Positions 43,880 to 52,929 of a stretch of DNA of 56,783 nucleotides are shown here, piece by piece. Positions within the stretch are counted from its first letter, which is position 1. Each line of letters opens with the position of its first letter. The notes under the pieces were generated by a model, which did not search any database, was not told the DNA's origin, and saw nothing but the letters and a program-made list of their open reading frames with translations. The stretch is from an uncultured Gluconobacter sp. GTDB taxonomy: Bacteria; Pseudomonadota; Alphaproteobacteria; Acetobacterales; Acetobacteraceae. The stretch spans positions 1-56,783 of the forward strand of contig CALFLO010000006.1 of the NCBI GenBank assembly GCA_937880175.1, read 5' to 3'. Both the position numbers and the translations under genes were made by a program.

Positions 43880-44668
43880 GTGGATCAGAAGACCGTCTGG
43901 ATCGGGACGAACTGGAAAATGAACAAGGGCCCCGTCGAAGCCATTGCGGCGGCCCGGGCTCTTGCGGCCTTTCGTCCCCCCGAGGGCGTCCGGACCTTCG
44001 TGAACCCGCCATTCACGTCCCTGAAAGACGTAAGCGCAGTCCTTCAGGACAGCCCGATGATCGTGGGCGCACAGAACATGTTCTGGGAAGACAGCGGCGC
44101 CTGGACCGGGGAGATTTCCGCATCGATGATCTCCGAATGCGGGGCATCCATGGTGGTGCTTGGCCATTCCGAGCGTCGCCAGCATTTCGGCGAGACGGAC
44201 TGGACGGTGAACCGCAAGGTCCGCGCCGCCCTGCATCAGGGGCTGCGGCCGCTGATCTGCATCGGTGATACGCTGGACGAATTCGAATTCGGCGTCTCTC
44301 AGGAAACGCTGGCCCGGCAGGCGAAAATCGCGCTGCACGGCGTGTCCGCGGAGGATTTCGGGCGCGTGCTGATCGCCTATGAGCCGGTCTGGGCCATCGG
44401 AGCGGCAGGGCGCCCGGCCGAAGCGCCCTTCGTGTCGCAGATCCATACGAAACTGCGCGCGGTCATGCAGGACATCACAGGCCCTGACAGCACCGTTCGG
44501 ATCCCGCTGCTGTATGGTGGCAGCGTCTCGCAGGCCAATATCCGCGAGTATGTCGCCCTGCCGGACGTGGACGGGGTGCTGGTCGGCCGCGCGGGCTGGG
44601 CGCCCGAGGACTTTATGAAATTGATCAACAGCGTCGGCACGCCGGTCTGCGCAAAGGTCGATGCATGA
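43880..44668 (+). CDS. Triosephosphate isomerase-family protein, linked to a DeoR regulator
   Basis: 262 residues from GTG 43880, preferred over GTG 43865 because GAGG lies seven bases upstream and the numbering then matches the family. Catalytic residues are N11, K13 (TNWKMN), H96 (LGHSERR) and E168 (AYEPVWAIG), all present. The C-terminal LLYGGSVSQANIREY and LVGRAGWAPEDF complete the fold. It is not beside gap-pgk, and its stop overlaps the start of a DeoR regulator. That context suits sugar- or polyol-catabolic isomerases such as the erythritol-pathway type, but ordinary TPI activity cannot be excluded. Confidence 0.93.
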   Translation: MDQKTVWIGTNWKMNKGPVEAIAAARALAAFRPPEGVRTFVNPPFTSLKDVSAVLQDSPMIVGAQNMFWEDSGAWTGEISASMISECGASMVVLGHSERRQHFGETDWTVNRKVRAALHQGLRPLICIGDTLDEFEFGVSQETLARQAKIALHGVSAEDFGRVLIAYEPVWAIGAAGRPAEAPFVSQIHTKLRAVMQDITGPDSTVRIPLLYGGSVSQANIREYVALPDVDGVLVGRAGWAPEDFMKLINSVGTPVCAKVDA

Positions 44669-45486
44669 TGACTGCCGTGCTCGTGGAAGGGCAGGTTCTG
44701 TCTGGCCGACGGCGCGGGATCCTTGATTACGTCACGGAACGCGGCGTGGTGCCGGTCGGCGACCTGCTGCAACGGTTTTCGCTGAGCCGGGCCTCGATCA
44801 ACCGGGACCTGCTGGCCCTCTCCTCACAGGGCCTCCTCCGCCGCATCGGCACGGATATCACCACTCTTCCGAGTGTGAGCGCCCCGGGGAGCATGCTGTA
44901 CCGCGCCCGGCAGGCCGTGGCGCAGAAGCGCGCCATCGCCGGGCTCGCGGCCTCCCTCATTAATCCGGGGGATACGGTAGCACTCGATGATTCCACGACC
45001 GTGCGCGCTATGGCCGACAGTCTGCGCGGCATCACGCCGCTGACGGTCGTGACCAACAGCCTCGGGCTCGGCACCGGCCTCGGCGCATGCGAGACGCTCA
45101 GCCTGATTGGTCTGGGGGGGCGTTACAGCCCGACCTTCGAGGCTTTCGTCGGGATGGTCTGCGAGCAGAGCGTGACCTCCATGCGCATTGACATGGCCTT
45201 CGTCTCTGCTGCAGCCATCCACGGTCTGACGGCCTGTCATCAGGTCGAGGAAATCATTCAGGCCAAGCGCGCGCTCATGGCAGCGGCGGATTGTCGCGTG
45301 CTTCTGGTGGACAGCACAAAATTCGGCATCTCCGCCATGAGCCGTCTGGCGATGATGTCCGAATTCGACATGGTCATCACCGATGGCGGCATCGACCCCA
45401 CGCATGCGGCAATGCTGCGGGACGCGGGCATATCGCTAAAAATCGCCTCCGTCCCCCGCCGCGAACCCAGTCTTACTCCGGGCTGA
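44665..45486 (+). CDS. DeoR/GlpR-family transcriptional regulator
   Basis: 273 residues. An N-terminal HTH (RRRGILDYVTERGVVPVGDL) is followed by a sugar-isomerase-like effector domain with DDSTTVRAMADSL and DGGIDPTHAAMLRDAGI. DeoR proteins respond to phosphorylated sugars. The ATG overlaps the TPI stop by four bases, so they are translated together and it probably regulates the TPI unit. The 3' end overlaps the convergent alpha-E gene by 14 bp. Confidence 0.93.
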   Translation: MMTAVLVEGQVLSGRRRGILDYVTERGVVPVGDLLQRFSLSRASINRDLLALSSQGLLRRIGTDITTLPSVSAPGSMLYRARQAVAQKRAIAGLAASLINPGDTVALDDSTTVRAMADSLRGITPLTVVTNSLGLGTGLGACETLSLIGLGGRYSPTFEAFVGMVCEQSVTSMRIDMAFVSAAAIHGLTACHQVEEIIQAKRALMAAADCRVLLVDSTKFGISAMSRLAMMSEFDMVITDGGIDPTHAAMLRDAGISLKIASVPRREPSLTPG

Positions 45487-46504
45487 CAGCCATCTGCGGC
45501 GTCAGCGGGGCAACCGGCCAGAACATCGCCGAAACATCGGCCTGCAACGCGGCAAGCTCGTCCTGGATATAGGTCATGTATTCATGCACCCCGCGGGAGA
45601 TGATGTCTTCCGCCGTCTGGTCTTCAAGCGTGGCGCGCAGATTGATGATGCGCTCCTGAAGCGGGCTGCACTGGTGACGCAGGTTATAATGCGTGGACAG
45701 GGCGTTGAGCGTACTGTCCACCTGCCGCAGATTGAGCATCAGGGAACGCGGAAAACCCTCGTTCTTAAGCAGGAACCCCACCACATTGGCCGGTGTCGTC
45801 GTCACGGGCTGGAGACGGCGGAAGGCGTGATACGCCGCCGCCGAACGCAGAACGGAGCCCCATTGCGTGATATCCAGAGGCGAGCCCGACGTTTCGCCAC
45901 CCGGCAGAAGCGTGTGGTAGCGGATGTCGATCAGACGGGTGATCTGGTCAGAGCGTTCGAGATATTTGCCCAGCAGATAGAACAGCCACGCCTGATCGCG
46001 GTACAGCGTCCCTTCCGTGACGCCGAAATGCGTCTGGCAGTCCTGTTTGAGACGGTTGCACAGCCCGGACAGCCCATTGCGGCGGATGTCGGGCGTGGAC
46101 AGCTCCATCATGCTCTGGGTGAAGACGTTGAGCTGCATCCACATCTCGGTGGAAATCAGCGGCCGGGCCGAGCGGGCGTTCTCGCGGGCCATATGCGCCA
46201 TGGCACGGATGGACGTCGGGTTCGTGCTGTCAGTGATGTAGAAGGCGAGGATGTTCTCTTCCGTCGCGGGAAGGGGATAGAGGAGGGCGTAGCGGTCCTC
46301 GTCCGAGTTGATCTGGAGGATGGAATCCCAGCCCGGGCTGCCATCGGGATTACGGACGAACGCTTCCGTGACTTCCAGAAGCCGCGCGAGGTTCTCGATC
46401 CGCTCCATGTAGCGGGCGAGCCACATCATGCTCTCGCCATAGCGCGACAGCAGCATGTTCAGATTGGCGAGCATGGCGGGGAAACGTGTGCCGGTCTGTG
46501 TCAT
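45473..46504 (-). CDS. Alpha-E domain protein (DUF403-like)
   Basis: 343 residues, all helical, with the family block MLSRYGESMMWLARYMERIENLARLLEV near the start and SGVHEYMTYIQDELAALQ-type helices near the end. The ATG 46504 overlaps the stop of the permuted ATP-grasp gene as ATGA. These two families nearly always occur together. The alpha-E protein is predicted, from comparative genomics, to work with the ATP-grasp enzyme in amide-bond formation. No experimental function is known to me. Confidence 0.92.
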   Translation of the reverse strand: MTQTGTRFPAMLANLNMLLSRYGESMMWLARYMERIENLARLLEVTEAFVRNPDGSPGWDSILQINSDEDRYALLYPLPATEENILAFYITDSTNPTSIRAMAHMARENARSARPLISTEMWMQLNVFTQSMMELSTPDIRRNGLSGLCNRLKQDCQTHFGVTEGTLYRDQAWLFYLLGKYLERSDQITRLIDIRYHTLLPGGETSGSPLDITQWGSVLRSAAAYHAFRRLQPVTTTPANVVGFLLKNEGFPRSLMLNLRQVDSTLNALSTHYNLRHQCSPLQERIINLRATLEDQTAEDIISRGVHEYMTYIQDELAALQADVSAMFWPVAPLTPQMAVSPE

Positions 46505-48021
46505 CGCGCCATCACCCATGTATCTTTCGAGCCGCCGCCCTGAGAGGAATTGACGACCAGTGAGCCTTTGCGCAGGGCCACGCGGGACAGGCCGCCAGGG
46601 AGAACCCATGTGTTGTGCCCGGTCAGGGCGAACGGCCGCAGATCCACATGCCGCGCTTCGACCCCGCTGGGACACAGCGTCGGGGAGACGGAAAGATCAA
46701 TGACGGGCTGGCTGATATAATTGGACGGCTCTTCGAGCAGCTTGGCACGGAACTCCTCAAGCTCGGTCTGCGTGGCCTGCGAGCCGATCAGCAGGCCATA
46801 ACCGCCGGACTCGCCAACCGGCTTGATGACCAGCTTGTCCATATTGGCGAGCGTGTAAGCGAGGCCTTCTTCCTCGGCGCAGATATGGGTCTGCACGCTG
46901 TCGAGGATCGGATCTTCGCCCAGATAATAGCGGATCAGGCGCGGCATATAGGCATAAACGGCCTTGTCATCCGCCACGCCCGTTCCCAGCGCATTGGCCA
47001 GCGTGACATTCCCGCGCCGATAGGCTTCCACAAGGCCGGGCACGCCCAGCATGCTGTCGGGGTTAAAGGCCAGCGGGTCCAGAAACTCGTCATTGAGACG
47101 GCGATAGATCGAATGGACAGGGCGCAGACCGGCCACGGTGCGCATATAGACGCGATGGTTCTCAACGATCAGGTCGCGCCCTTCAACAAGTGGCACGCCC
47201 ATCTCGCGCGCCAGAAAAACATGCTCGAAATAGGCGGAATTATAGATGCCGGGCGAGAACAGCACGACCTGCGGATCGGTTACGCCTTCGGGGGCGACCT
47301 CGCACAGCGTCTGGTGCAGCCTGAGCCCGTATTCCTCAACCGAGCGCAGCGGCATGCCCGACGCCAGATCCGGCATCAGCCGCAGCATCATGTGCCGGTT
47401 CTCGATAACGTACGACACGCCCGATGGCGTGCGGGCATTGTCTTCGAGGACCATGAAACGGCCACTGCGGTCGCGGATCAGGTCGGTCCCGTTGATATGG
47501 ACATAAACATCCCCCGGGACGCGCACGCCAACCATCGCCTCGCAGTAATTGGGATTGCCCAGCACCAGACTGGCCGGAATGATGCCGTCCCGCAGGACAT
47601 GGCGCGCATGATAGATGTCGCGGAGGAACAGGTTGAGCGCCTTGACGCGCTGCTGCACGCCGCGATCGATATGATCCCATTCCGAAGCCGTAAGGACGCG
47701 CGGGATCATGTCAAAGGGCAGGATGCGGTCGATCGCTTCGCGGTCGGAATAGACGGTGAAAGTAATGCCCAGACGATAAAGCTGCGCCTCGGCGGTGCTG
47801 GTGCGGTGACGCAGCTCGTTCAGGTCGAACCCTGCGAGACGGTCGCGCACGGTCTGAAGGCTCGGGGGGAGCGGATCCGTCCGGCGCATGAGTTCGCAGA
47901 AGAAATCCGGCGTATCATATGCGGCGAACATGCCCGCAGCGGCCTTGGGGGGCGTGCCTGAAGCCTGGCTTTGGGCGCTGACGGGGGCGGGACTGGGAGA
48001 CTGCAAAACCGGCCTGTTCAT
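46501..48021 (-). CDS. Circularly permuted ATP-grasp protein (DUF404/DUF407-like)
   Basis: 506 residues from ATG 48021, with AGGCAGAGA upstream; ATG 48033 and 48138 are other starts. The order of conserved blocks is that of the permuted ATP-grasp group: VLTASEWDHIDRGVQQRVKALNLFL, VLGNPNYCEAMVGV, FMVLEDNARTPSGVSYVIENR, and the C-terminal VIKPVGESGGYGLLIG and NTWVLPGGLSRVALRKGSLVVNSSQGG. It is predicted to ligate an amino acid or peptide at ATP expense. Partners: alpha-E downstream and transglutaminase and metallopeptidase genes divergently upstream. Confidence 0.92.
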   Translation of the reverse strand: MNRPVLQSPSPAPVSAQSQASGTPPKAAAGMFAAYDTPDFFCELMRRTDPLPPSLQTVRDRLAGFDLNELRHRTSTAEAQLYRLGITFTVYSDREAIDRILPFDMIPRVLTASEWDHIDRGVQQRVKALNLFLRDIYHARHVLRDGIIPASLVLGNPNYCEAMVGVRVPGDVYVHINGTDLIRDRSGRFMVLEDNARTPSGVSYVIENRHMMLRLMPDLASGMPLRSVEEYGLRLHQTLCEVAPEGVTDPQVVLFSPGIYNSAYFEHVFLAREMGVPLVEGRDLIVENHRVYMRTVAGLRPVHSIYRRLNDEFLDPLAFNPDSMLGVPGLVEAYRRGNVTLANALGTGVADDKAVYAYMPRLIRYYLGEDPILDSVQTHICAEEEGLAYTLANMDKLVIKPVGESGGYGLLIGSQATQTELEEFRAKLLEEPSNYISQPVIDLSVSPTLCPSGVEARHVDLRPFALTGHNTWVLPGGLSRVALRKGSLVVNSSQGGGSKDTWVMAR

Positions 48022-48335
48022 TCTCTGCCTCATCAACCCTGTTCTTCGCCGACCCCGTGTGCCGATGGAAAATCCGATCAGCCGTGCCGGTTCATTACGA
48101 TATTTTATTAACGGAGCAAGATTCCGGAGCTTTGCCAAGCGTGAAATTTTCCATTTGGATGGATCCGGAAAACTCCGGTGGAAATTGTTGCGGTTCCCGA
48201 GAAGACTGATAGGGTGATGTTTCGACCGCTGTCAGACTCAATGGTTGCCGGAACGGGATGGCCCGAAAATCGCGTGTCTGAATACGAGTATCTGAAACCG
48301 ATTTTCCACTCCACTTTCCACAGGGCCTCCTGACC
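48022..48335. other. Divergent region between ATP-grasp and transglutaminase genes
   Basis: 314 bp containing no gene. It is AT-rich near 48100-48170 (ttattaacgg and following) and must hold both divergent promoters. No clear dyad. Confidence 0.5.
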
Positions 48336-49229
48336 ATGAACTCCCGCGTCATACTGCGTCACCAGACCCGATATCAGTATGACCGGCCCGTCTTTCTGGG
48401 ACGTCAGACCATCCGTCTGTGCCCGGTGCCCCGGATGCGTTCCGCAATCCGCGACTATGCCCTGGAGGTCTCCCCCGACAGCGCGGACATCACCTGGCGG
48501 CAGGATGCTTACGGCAACCGCGTGGCGGAAGTCCGGGTTCCGGACCGTGTGACGCAGTTCGATGTCGCGGTCAGCATGGATGTGGACCTGAGTGCGCGTC
48601 ACGGCCTCTCCGTGCCTGCGGAAGCGCTGGTCTGCACGTCCTATCGTGATGTGGACGCCGCAGGCACGCAGGTGTCGCGCCTCGTTGAAACGTGGCGGGT
48701 GGCCGGGACGGAGCAGACCTCGGTGGCGGTTGCGGATCTCAACCGCGCCGTGGCGGAACGCCTGACCTATCAGCGCAGACTGGAGCCCGGGGTCTGGACA
48801 CCCGAAGAGACCCTGCAACGCGAAAGCGGCTCGTGTAGGGACAGCGCGTGGCTGCTGGTGAATATCCTCCGGCATCTGGGGTTTTCGGCGCGCTTCGTGT
48901 CCGGCTATCTGATCCAGTCCGAGCAGGCCGAAGGGCTGAGCTGCGATCTTCATGCCTGGGCCGAAGCCTGGATTCCGGGCGAAGGCTGGGTGGGTTTCGA
49001 TACGACATCGGGGCTGGTGGTGGCGCAGCATCATGTGCCGCTTGCGGTCGCCAGCCGCCCTGAAGAGACCGCGCCGGTCTCGGGAATGCTGGACCGGTGC
49101 CGCGCGACCTTTGACGTGACGATGCAGGCAGATCCCCTTTTCTCCGGGAGCGACGTATCCGGGCGCGATGTCCCGGAACTGGCCATGATCGGGCAACCCG
49201 GTGTAATGCGATCCCATGAAGCTCTTTGA
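48336..49229 (+). CDS. Transglutaminase-like protein (COG1305 type)
   Basis: 297 residues. An N-terminal beta-sandwich (RYQYDRPVFLGRQTIRLCPVP) precedes a transglutaminase-like core. The triad is C167 (RESGSCRDSAWLLV), H206 (CDLHAWAEAWIPG) and D222 (GWVGFDTT), properly ordered. Such proteins act as cysteine peptidases or amide-bond exchangers. It overlaps the following metallopeptidase gene by 14 bp and is divergent from the ATP-grasp/alpha-E pair. This is the predicted amidoligase-associated arrangement. Confidence 0.92.
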   Translation: MNSRVILRHQTRYQYDRPVFLGRQTIRLCPVPRMRSAIRDYALEVSPDSADITWRQDAYGNRVAEVRVPDRVTQFDVAVSMDVDLSARHGLSVPAEALVCTSYRDVDAAGTQVSRLVETWRVAGTEQTSVAVADLNRAVAERLTYQRRLEPGVWTPEETLQRESGSCRDSAWLLVNILRHLGFSARFVSGYLIQSEQAEGLSCDLHAWAEAWIPGEGWVGFDTTSGLVVAQHHVPLAVASRPEETAPVSGMLDRCRATFDVTMQADPLFSGSDVSGRDVPELAMIGQPGVMRSHEAL

Positions 49230-50292
49230 GTGCCAGTCCTGCGGCCAGATCCTCTTTTTCGAAAACACGGTCTGCGAGCATTGCCGCCATGCCGTCGGGT
49301 ATCTGCCCGAACAGTCGCTGCTGACAGCGCTGGATCCCGCCGGGGAGCGGCTGTGGCATCCGCTGGAGGCGTCGGTAAAGCACGAACAGCTCCTTTACTG
49401 CTCCAACCATGAATATGACGTCTGCAACTGGCTGACGACGCCGGATGAAAACGGGGGCCGCCCGTTCTGTCTGGCCTGCCGCTTCAACCGCACGATCCCG
49501 AGCCTCGACATCCCCGGAAACCTTGAGCGGTGGAGAAAGATCGAAGTCGCCAAGCACCGCCTGTTCTACACGCTGCTGCGGCTGAAACTGCCGCTGAAGG
49601 ACCGGCGTCAGGACCCGGAAAACGGACTGGTGTTCGATTTCCTCGATGACGCACCGGACGGCTCGTCCTCAGTCATGACCGGACATTCCAATGGCGTCAT
49701 CACCCTCGCCATGCGCGAGGCGGATGATGCGTCGCGTGAGCGGATGCGCGTCGAGATGGGCGAGTATTACCGCACGCTTCTGGGGCATTTCCGGCACGAG
49801 ATCGGCCATTATTACTGGAACGTCCTTGTGCGTGACGCCGGGCGGCTGGACGAGTGCCGCGCCGTGTTCGGCGACGACCGGGCGGATTACCAGCAGGCCC
49901 TCGAAGTCTATTACGACAGCCCGACCCCGCCGAACTGGCAGGACAGCCATGTCAGCGTCTACGCCACGTCCCACCCGTGGGAGGATTTTGCGGAAACCTG
50001 GGCGCATTACCTGCACATCGTCTCCACGCTCGAAACCGCCTGCGCGTTCGGTGTGAGTGTGGACCCACGCGTCCAGGGCATCGGGCATGCCTCGGGCCGC
50101 ACGCTGGGCGATCCGTACACGGAGGCCTCGTTCGAGGACATCATGCAGGCGTGGCTGCCGTTAACCTATGCGGTCAACAGCCTGAACCGCTCCATGGGGC
50201 TGGCGGATTTCTATCCGTTCGTGCTCACCACCGGGATCATGCACAAGCTGGCATTCATTCACCGGTTGATCCGCCACAACCAGACTGCCTGA
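49216..50292 (+). CDS. Zinc-binding metallopeptidase with N-terminal zinc ribbons
   Basis: 358 residues. The N-terminal zinc ribbon uses C6, C9, C20 and C23 (CQSC and CEHC), and a second ribbon lies at about 62-90 (CSNHEYDVC, FCLAC). The catalytic HEIGH is at 194-198, followed by the FAETWAHYLHIV segment that could give the third ligand. It resembles the putative zinc-binding metallo-peptidase family (PF15887 type). A target peptide made or modified by the neighbouring ATP-grasp/transglutaminase proteins is a reasonable inference. Confidence 0.9.
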   Translation: MKLFECQSCGQILFFENTVCEHCRHAVGYLPEQSLLTALDPAGERLWHPLEASVKHEQLLYCSNHEYDVCNWLTTPDENGGRPFCLACRFNRTIPSLDIPGNLERWRKIEVAKHRLFYTLLRLKLPLKDRRQDPENGLVFDFLDDAPDGSSSVMTGHSNGVITLAMREADDASRERMRVEMGEYYRTLLGHFRHEIGHYYWNVLVRDAGRLDECRAVFGDDRADYQQALEVYYDSPTPPNWQDSHVSVYATSHPWEDFAETWAHYLHIVSTLETACAFGVSVDPRVQGIGHASGRTLGDPYTEASFEDIMQAWLPLTYAVNSLNRSMGLADFYPFVLTTGIMHKLAFIHRLIRHNQTA

Positions 50293-50469
50293 CGGCCATC
50301 CGCCTCCCGACATCCGGAAGGCTTGCGGACCGGCTGCGCAACGAATAACGTGCAGTTTGCCGGGAACGGGCCATGTCAGGTCCCGGCCCCTTCAGCAGAT
50401 GATTTCCGATACCGGTCTGTGCCCTGATCCGGGGGCCAGTCCCTGCTAGCCCGCTCAGGTGGACTGTCT

Positions 50470-52890
50470 ATGTGTAAACGATCCGGCGCGTTGCACCTCG
50501 CACTCTCAGTGACGACGATGCTCTCTGCCGCTTTTTCCCCGTCCCTCATGGCCGCCACCCGGCATCCGGCCGTGGCGCATAAACATGCCCCGCGCGTCGC
50601 TGCACCGGTCACGCATGTGCATCGCCACGCAGGACCCTATGTGAGCAAAAGCGCGGAAAACATGGCTGTCGTGGCCCGGCACCCGCCGCGCGGATCCGTG
50701 GAGACAGTCAGCCAGAAAATGCTGGCAGAGGCTCCCCCCGGGACCAACCCGATGAAGGTGATCTCCCAGCTTCCGGGCATCGTGTTCCAGTCCGGTGATG
50801 CGCAGGGTCTCGACACCTGGAGTTCGCAGATCTTCATGCATGGTTTCCAGCAGCAGGAAATCGGCATGACGCTCGACGGGATGCCGCTCGGGGAAATGAC
50901 GTACCGCAACTATAACGGCCTGAACCCGATCATGGCGATCTCGTCGGAGAACGTGGCGCGCATTGATGTTTCCCAGTCTGCCGGTGCGGAGAGCATGGCG
51001 GCGAGCAACAATCTGGGCGGCGGGCTGAGCTATGTCTCGATGACGCCCTCGGACAAGATGGGCGGCACGGCTGCGGCGGGTTTTGGCAGCTACAGCACCT
51101 ATCACACGTTCCTGCGCTTTGAGAGCGGTAAGCTCAATTCCAGCGGCACGAAGTTCTATACGTCCTACATGCGCAACGACAGCGGAATGTGGAAGGGCTA
51201 TGGCGAGCAGTTCATGCAGCAGGTGAACGCCAAACTCGTACAGCCGATCGGCCATGACAGCTCGATTTCGGCATTCTTCGACTGGAGCGACCTGCACCAG
51301 AACACCTATCCGGACATCTCGCCGCAGATCATCAACCGGGTGGGCTATGGTCTGTCGAGCTACGAGAACGGCAGTAATTCCGGCTATATCGCGGCCGTCA
51401 ATGCAGCGAACGGGATCTATCCGGGGAAGGTCGGCACGCTCGATGATCCGGCGGATGCGGCCTATTACGATGGCAGCACCAATACGGTCGATACGTTCGG
51501 CGGCATCAAGGCCGATCTGCGCCTTACGGACCGCCTGACCTGGAACACCACCGCCTACGGCCATGGCGAGCGCAACCAGACGTCCTGGGCAACGCCCTAT
51601 TTCCCGTCACCCACGGGATCGCCCGTCAGCGAGCTGATGAAGGAGCCAGAAATCCGGCGCTTCGGCATTGTCTCGGCGCTGCATTATGATATCGCGCGCA
51701 ATCATATCGGCGCAGGCGTCTGGTACGAAAACAATAGCTACATGTCGCCCATGAACGCCTATGCGCAGCCGGCGGTGGTGAATGGCGTGGTTCAGGGAAC
51801 AGTGCATGATCCGCTGACCCAGTGGCGCGATCCGTTCGCACAGATCTTTAACCAGAACTACAACACCAACACATTCACGGCCTTCGTGCAGGATACCTAT
51901 AACGTCCTGCCGAACCTGGCCCTGCATTTCGGCTTCAAGTCCCTGCTGAGCACGACCAATGTGGGCGACGGGTATCTGAACCAGGAGTATTACGGCGCGG
52001 GGGCCGCAGTCACGAGCGGAGAAAGCCTGACGGTCGCCAAGCCGTTCCTGCCGCATATCAGCGCGGACTGGCACTTCCTGAAGGATCACGAGCTGTATTT
52101 CGATATCTCGGAAAATGCCCGGACCTATGCGGAATCCGGCTACAAGCTTTCGAACTCGCCGTTTGCGGTCTCCCAGACGGCCTATAACGATACGAAGTCC
52201 TCGATCCGCCCGGAGACGGCCTGGACCTACGCCATCGGCTATCGCTACACCGGCAAACTGGTCGCCGCGACGGTCTATGCCTACCGGACGAACTACAACA
52301 ACCGCCTTCAGCAGATCACGGAAGGTCCGGTCGTCAACCCGATATCCGCCGTCTCGAACGTGGGCGGGGTGACGATGAACGGCGTGGATGCAGGCCTGAC
52401 CCTGATGCCGTTCCGGGGTTTCGCACTGACCAACTCCGTCAGCTACAACCACGGCGTCTATGACCAGAACCTTGTCAGCGGCTCCACGGTCTATGCAACG
52501 AAGGGCCAGCAGGTCGTGAATTATCCGCGCTTCATGTACAAGGGGCGCGTGTCATACGAATGGCGCGGCATGACGGCCTATGCCGATGGCAGCTACACGG
52601 GCACGCGCAATTACAGCTACACGGGTGACGTCAAGGCGCCCGGCTACTGGCTGACGAATGTGGGCGTGCAGTACAGCTTCGGGAACATGAAGAAATACAA
52701 CCGCTATCTGGGCGCCATCAAGAACCTGACGATCGCGTTCAACGGCTCCAACCTGACGAACAAGCGCTATATTTCCACGATGGGCCAGAACGGCAATCCG
52801 GCGGATATCGCAACGGGCGCGCTGACGGACCAGTCCATGCAGATCGGAGCACCGCGCATGTTCTTCGGAAGCTTGCGCGCAGATTTCTGA
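50470..52890 (+). CDS. TonB-dependent outer-membrane receptor, His-rich N terminus
   Basis: 806 residues, complete. A Sec signal ends near SLMAA. It is followed by a His-rich stretch (RHPAVAHKHAPRVAAP, then THVHRHAG) before the plug domain (LPGIVFQSGDAQG, then IFMHGFQQQEIGMTLDGMP). The barrel occupies the rest and ends in Phe (FFGSLRADF). The role is ligand import at the outer membrane with TonB energy; the substrate is unknown. The His-rich part could bind metal ions. A terminator follows, shared with ndh. Confidence 0.95.
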   Translation: MCKRSGALHLALSVTTMLSAAFSPSLMAATRHPAVAHKHAPRVAAPVTHVHRHAGPYVSKSAENMAVVARHPPRGSVETVSQKMLAEAPPGTNPMKVISQLPGIVFQSGDAQGLDTWSSQIFMHGFQQQEIGMTLDGMPLGEMTYRNYNGLNPIMAISSENVARIDVSQSAGAESMAASNNLGGGLSYVSMTPSDKMGGTAAAGFGSYSTYHTFLRFESGKLNSSGTKFYTSYMRNDSGMWKGYGEQFMQQVNAKLVQPIGHDSSISAFFDWSDLHQNTYPDISPQIINRVGYGLSSYENGSNSGYIAAVNAANGIYPGKVGTLDDPADAAYYDGSTNTVDTFGGIKADLRLTDRLTWNTTAYGHGERNQTSWATPYFPSPTGSPVSELMKEPEIRRFGIVSALHYDIARNHIGAGVWYENNSYMSPMNAYAQPAVVNGVVQGTVHDPLTQWRDPFAQIFNQNYNTNTFTAFVQDTYNVLPNLALHFGFKSLLSTTNVGDGYLNQEYYGAGAAVTSGESLTVAKPFLPHISADWHFLKDHELYFDISENARTYAESGYKLSNSPFAVSQTAYNDTKSSIRPETAWTYAIGYRYTGKLVAATVYAYRTNYNNRLQQITEGPVVNPISAVSNVGGVTMNGVDAGLTLMPFRGFALTNSVSYNHGVYDQNLVSGSTVYATKGQQVVNYPRFMYKGRVSYEWRGMTAYADGSYTGTRNYSYTGDVKAPGYWLTNVGVQYSFGNMKKYNRYLGAIKNLTIAFNGSNLTNKRYISTMGQNGNPADIATGALTDQSMQIGAPRMFFGSLRADF

Positions 52891-52892
52891 AA

Positions 52893-52928
52893 ACACAAAG
52901 CCCGTGGCCTGTGCCGCGGGCTTTGTGT
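52893..52928. terminator. Bidirectional Rho-independent terminator
   Basis: A stem formed by ACACAAAGCCCG and CGGGCTTTGTGT, extended by GGC/GCC, between the convergent receptor and ndh genes. Few T follow in either direction. Confidence 0.8.
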
Positions 52929-52929
52929 C

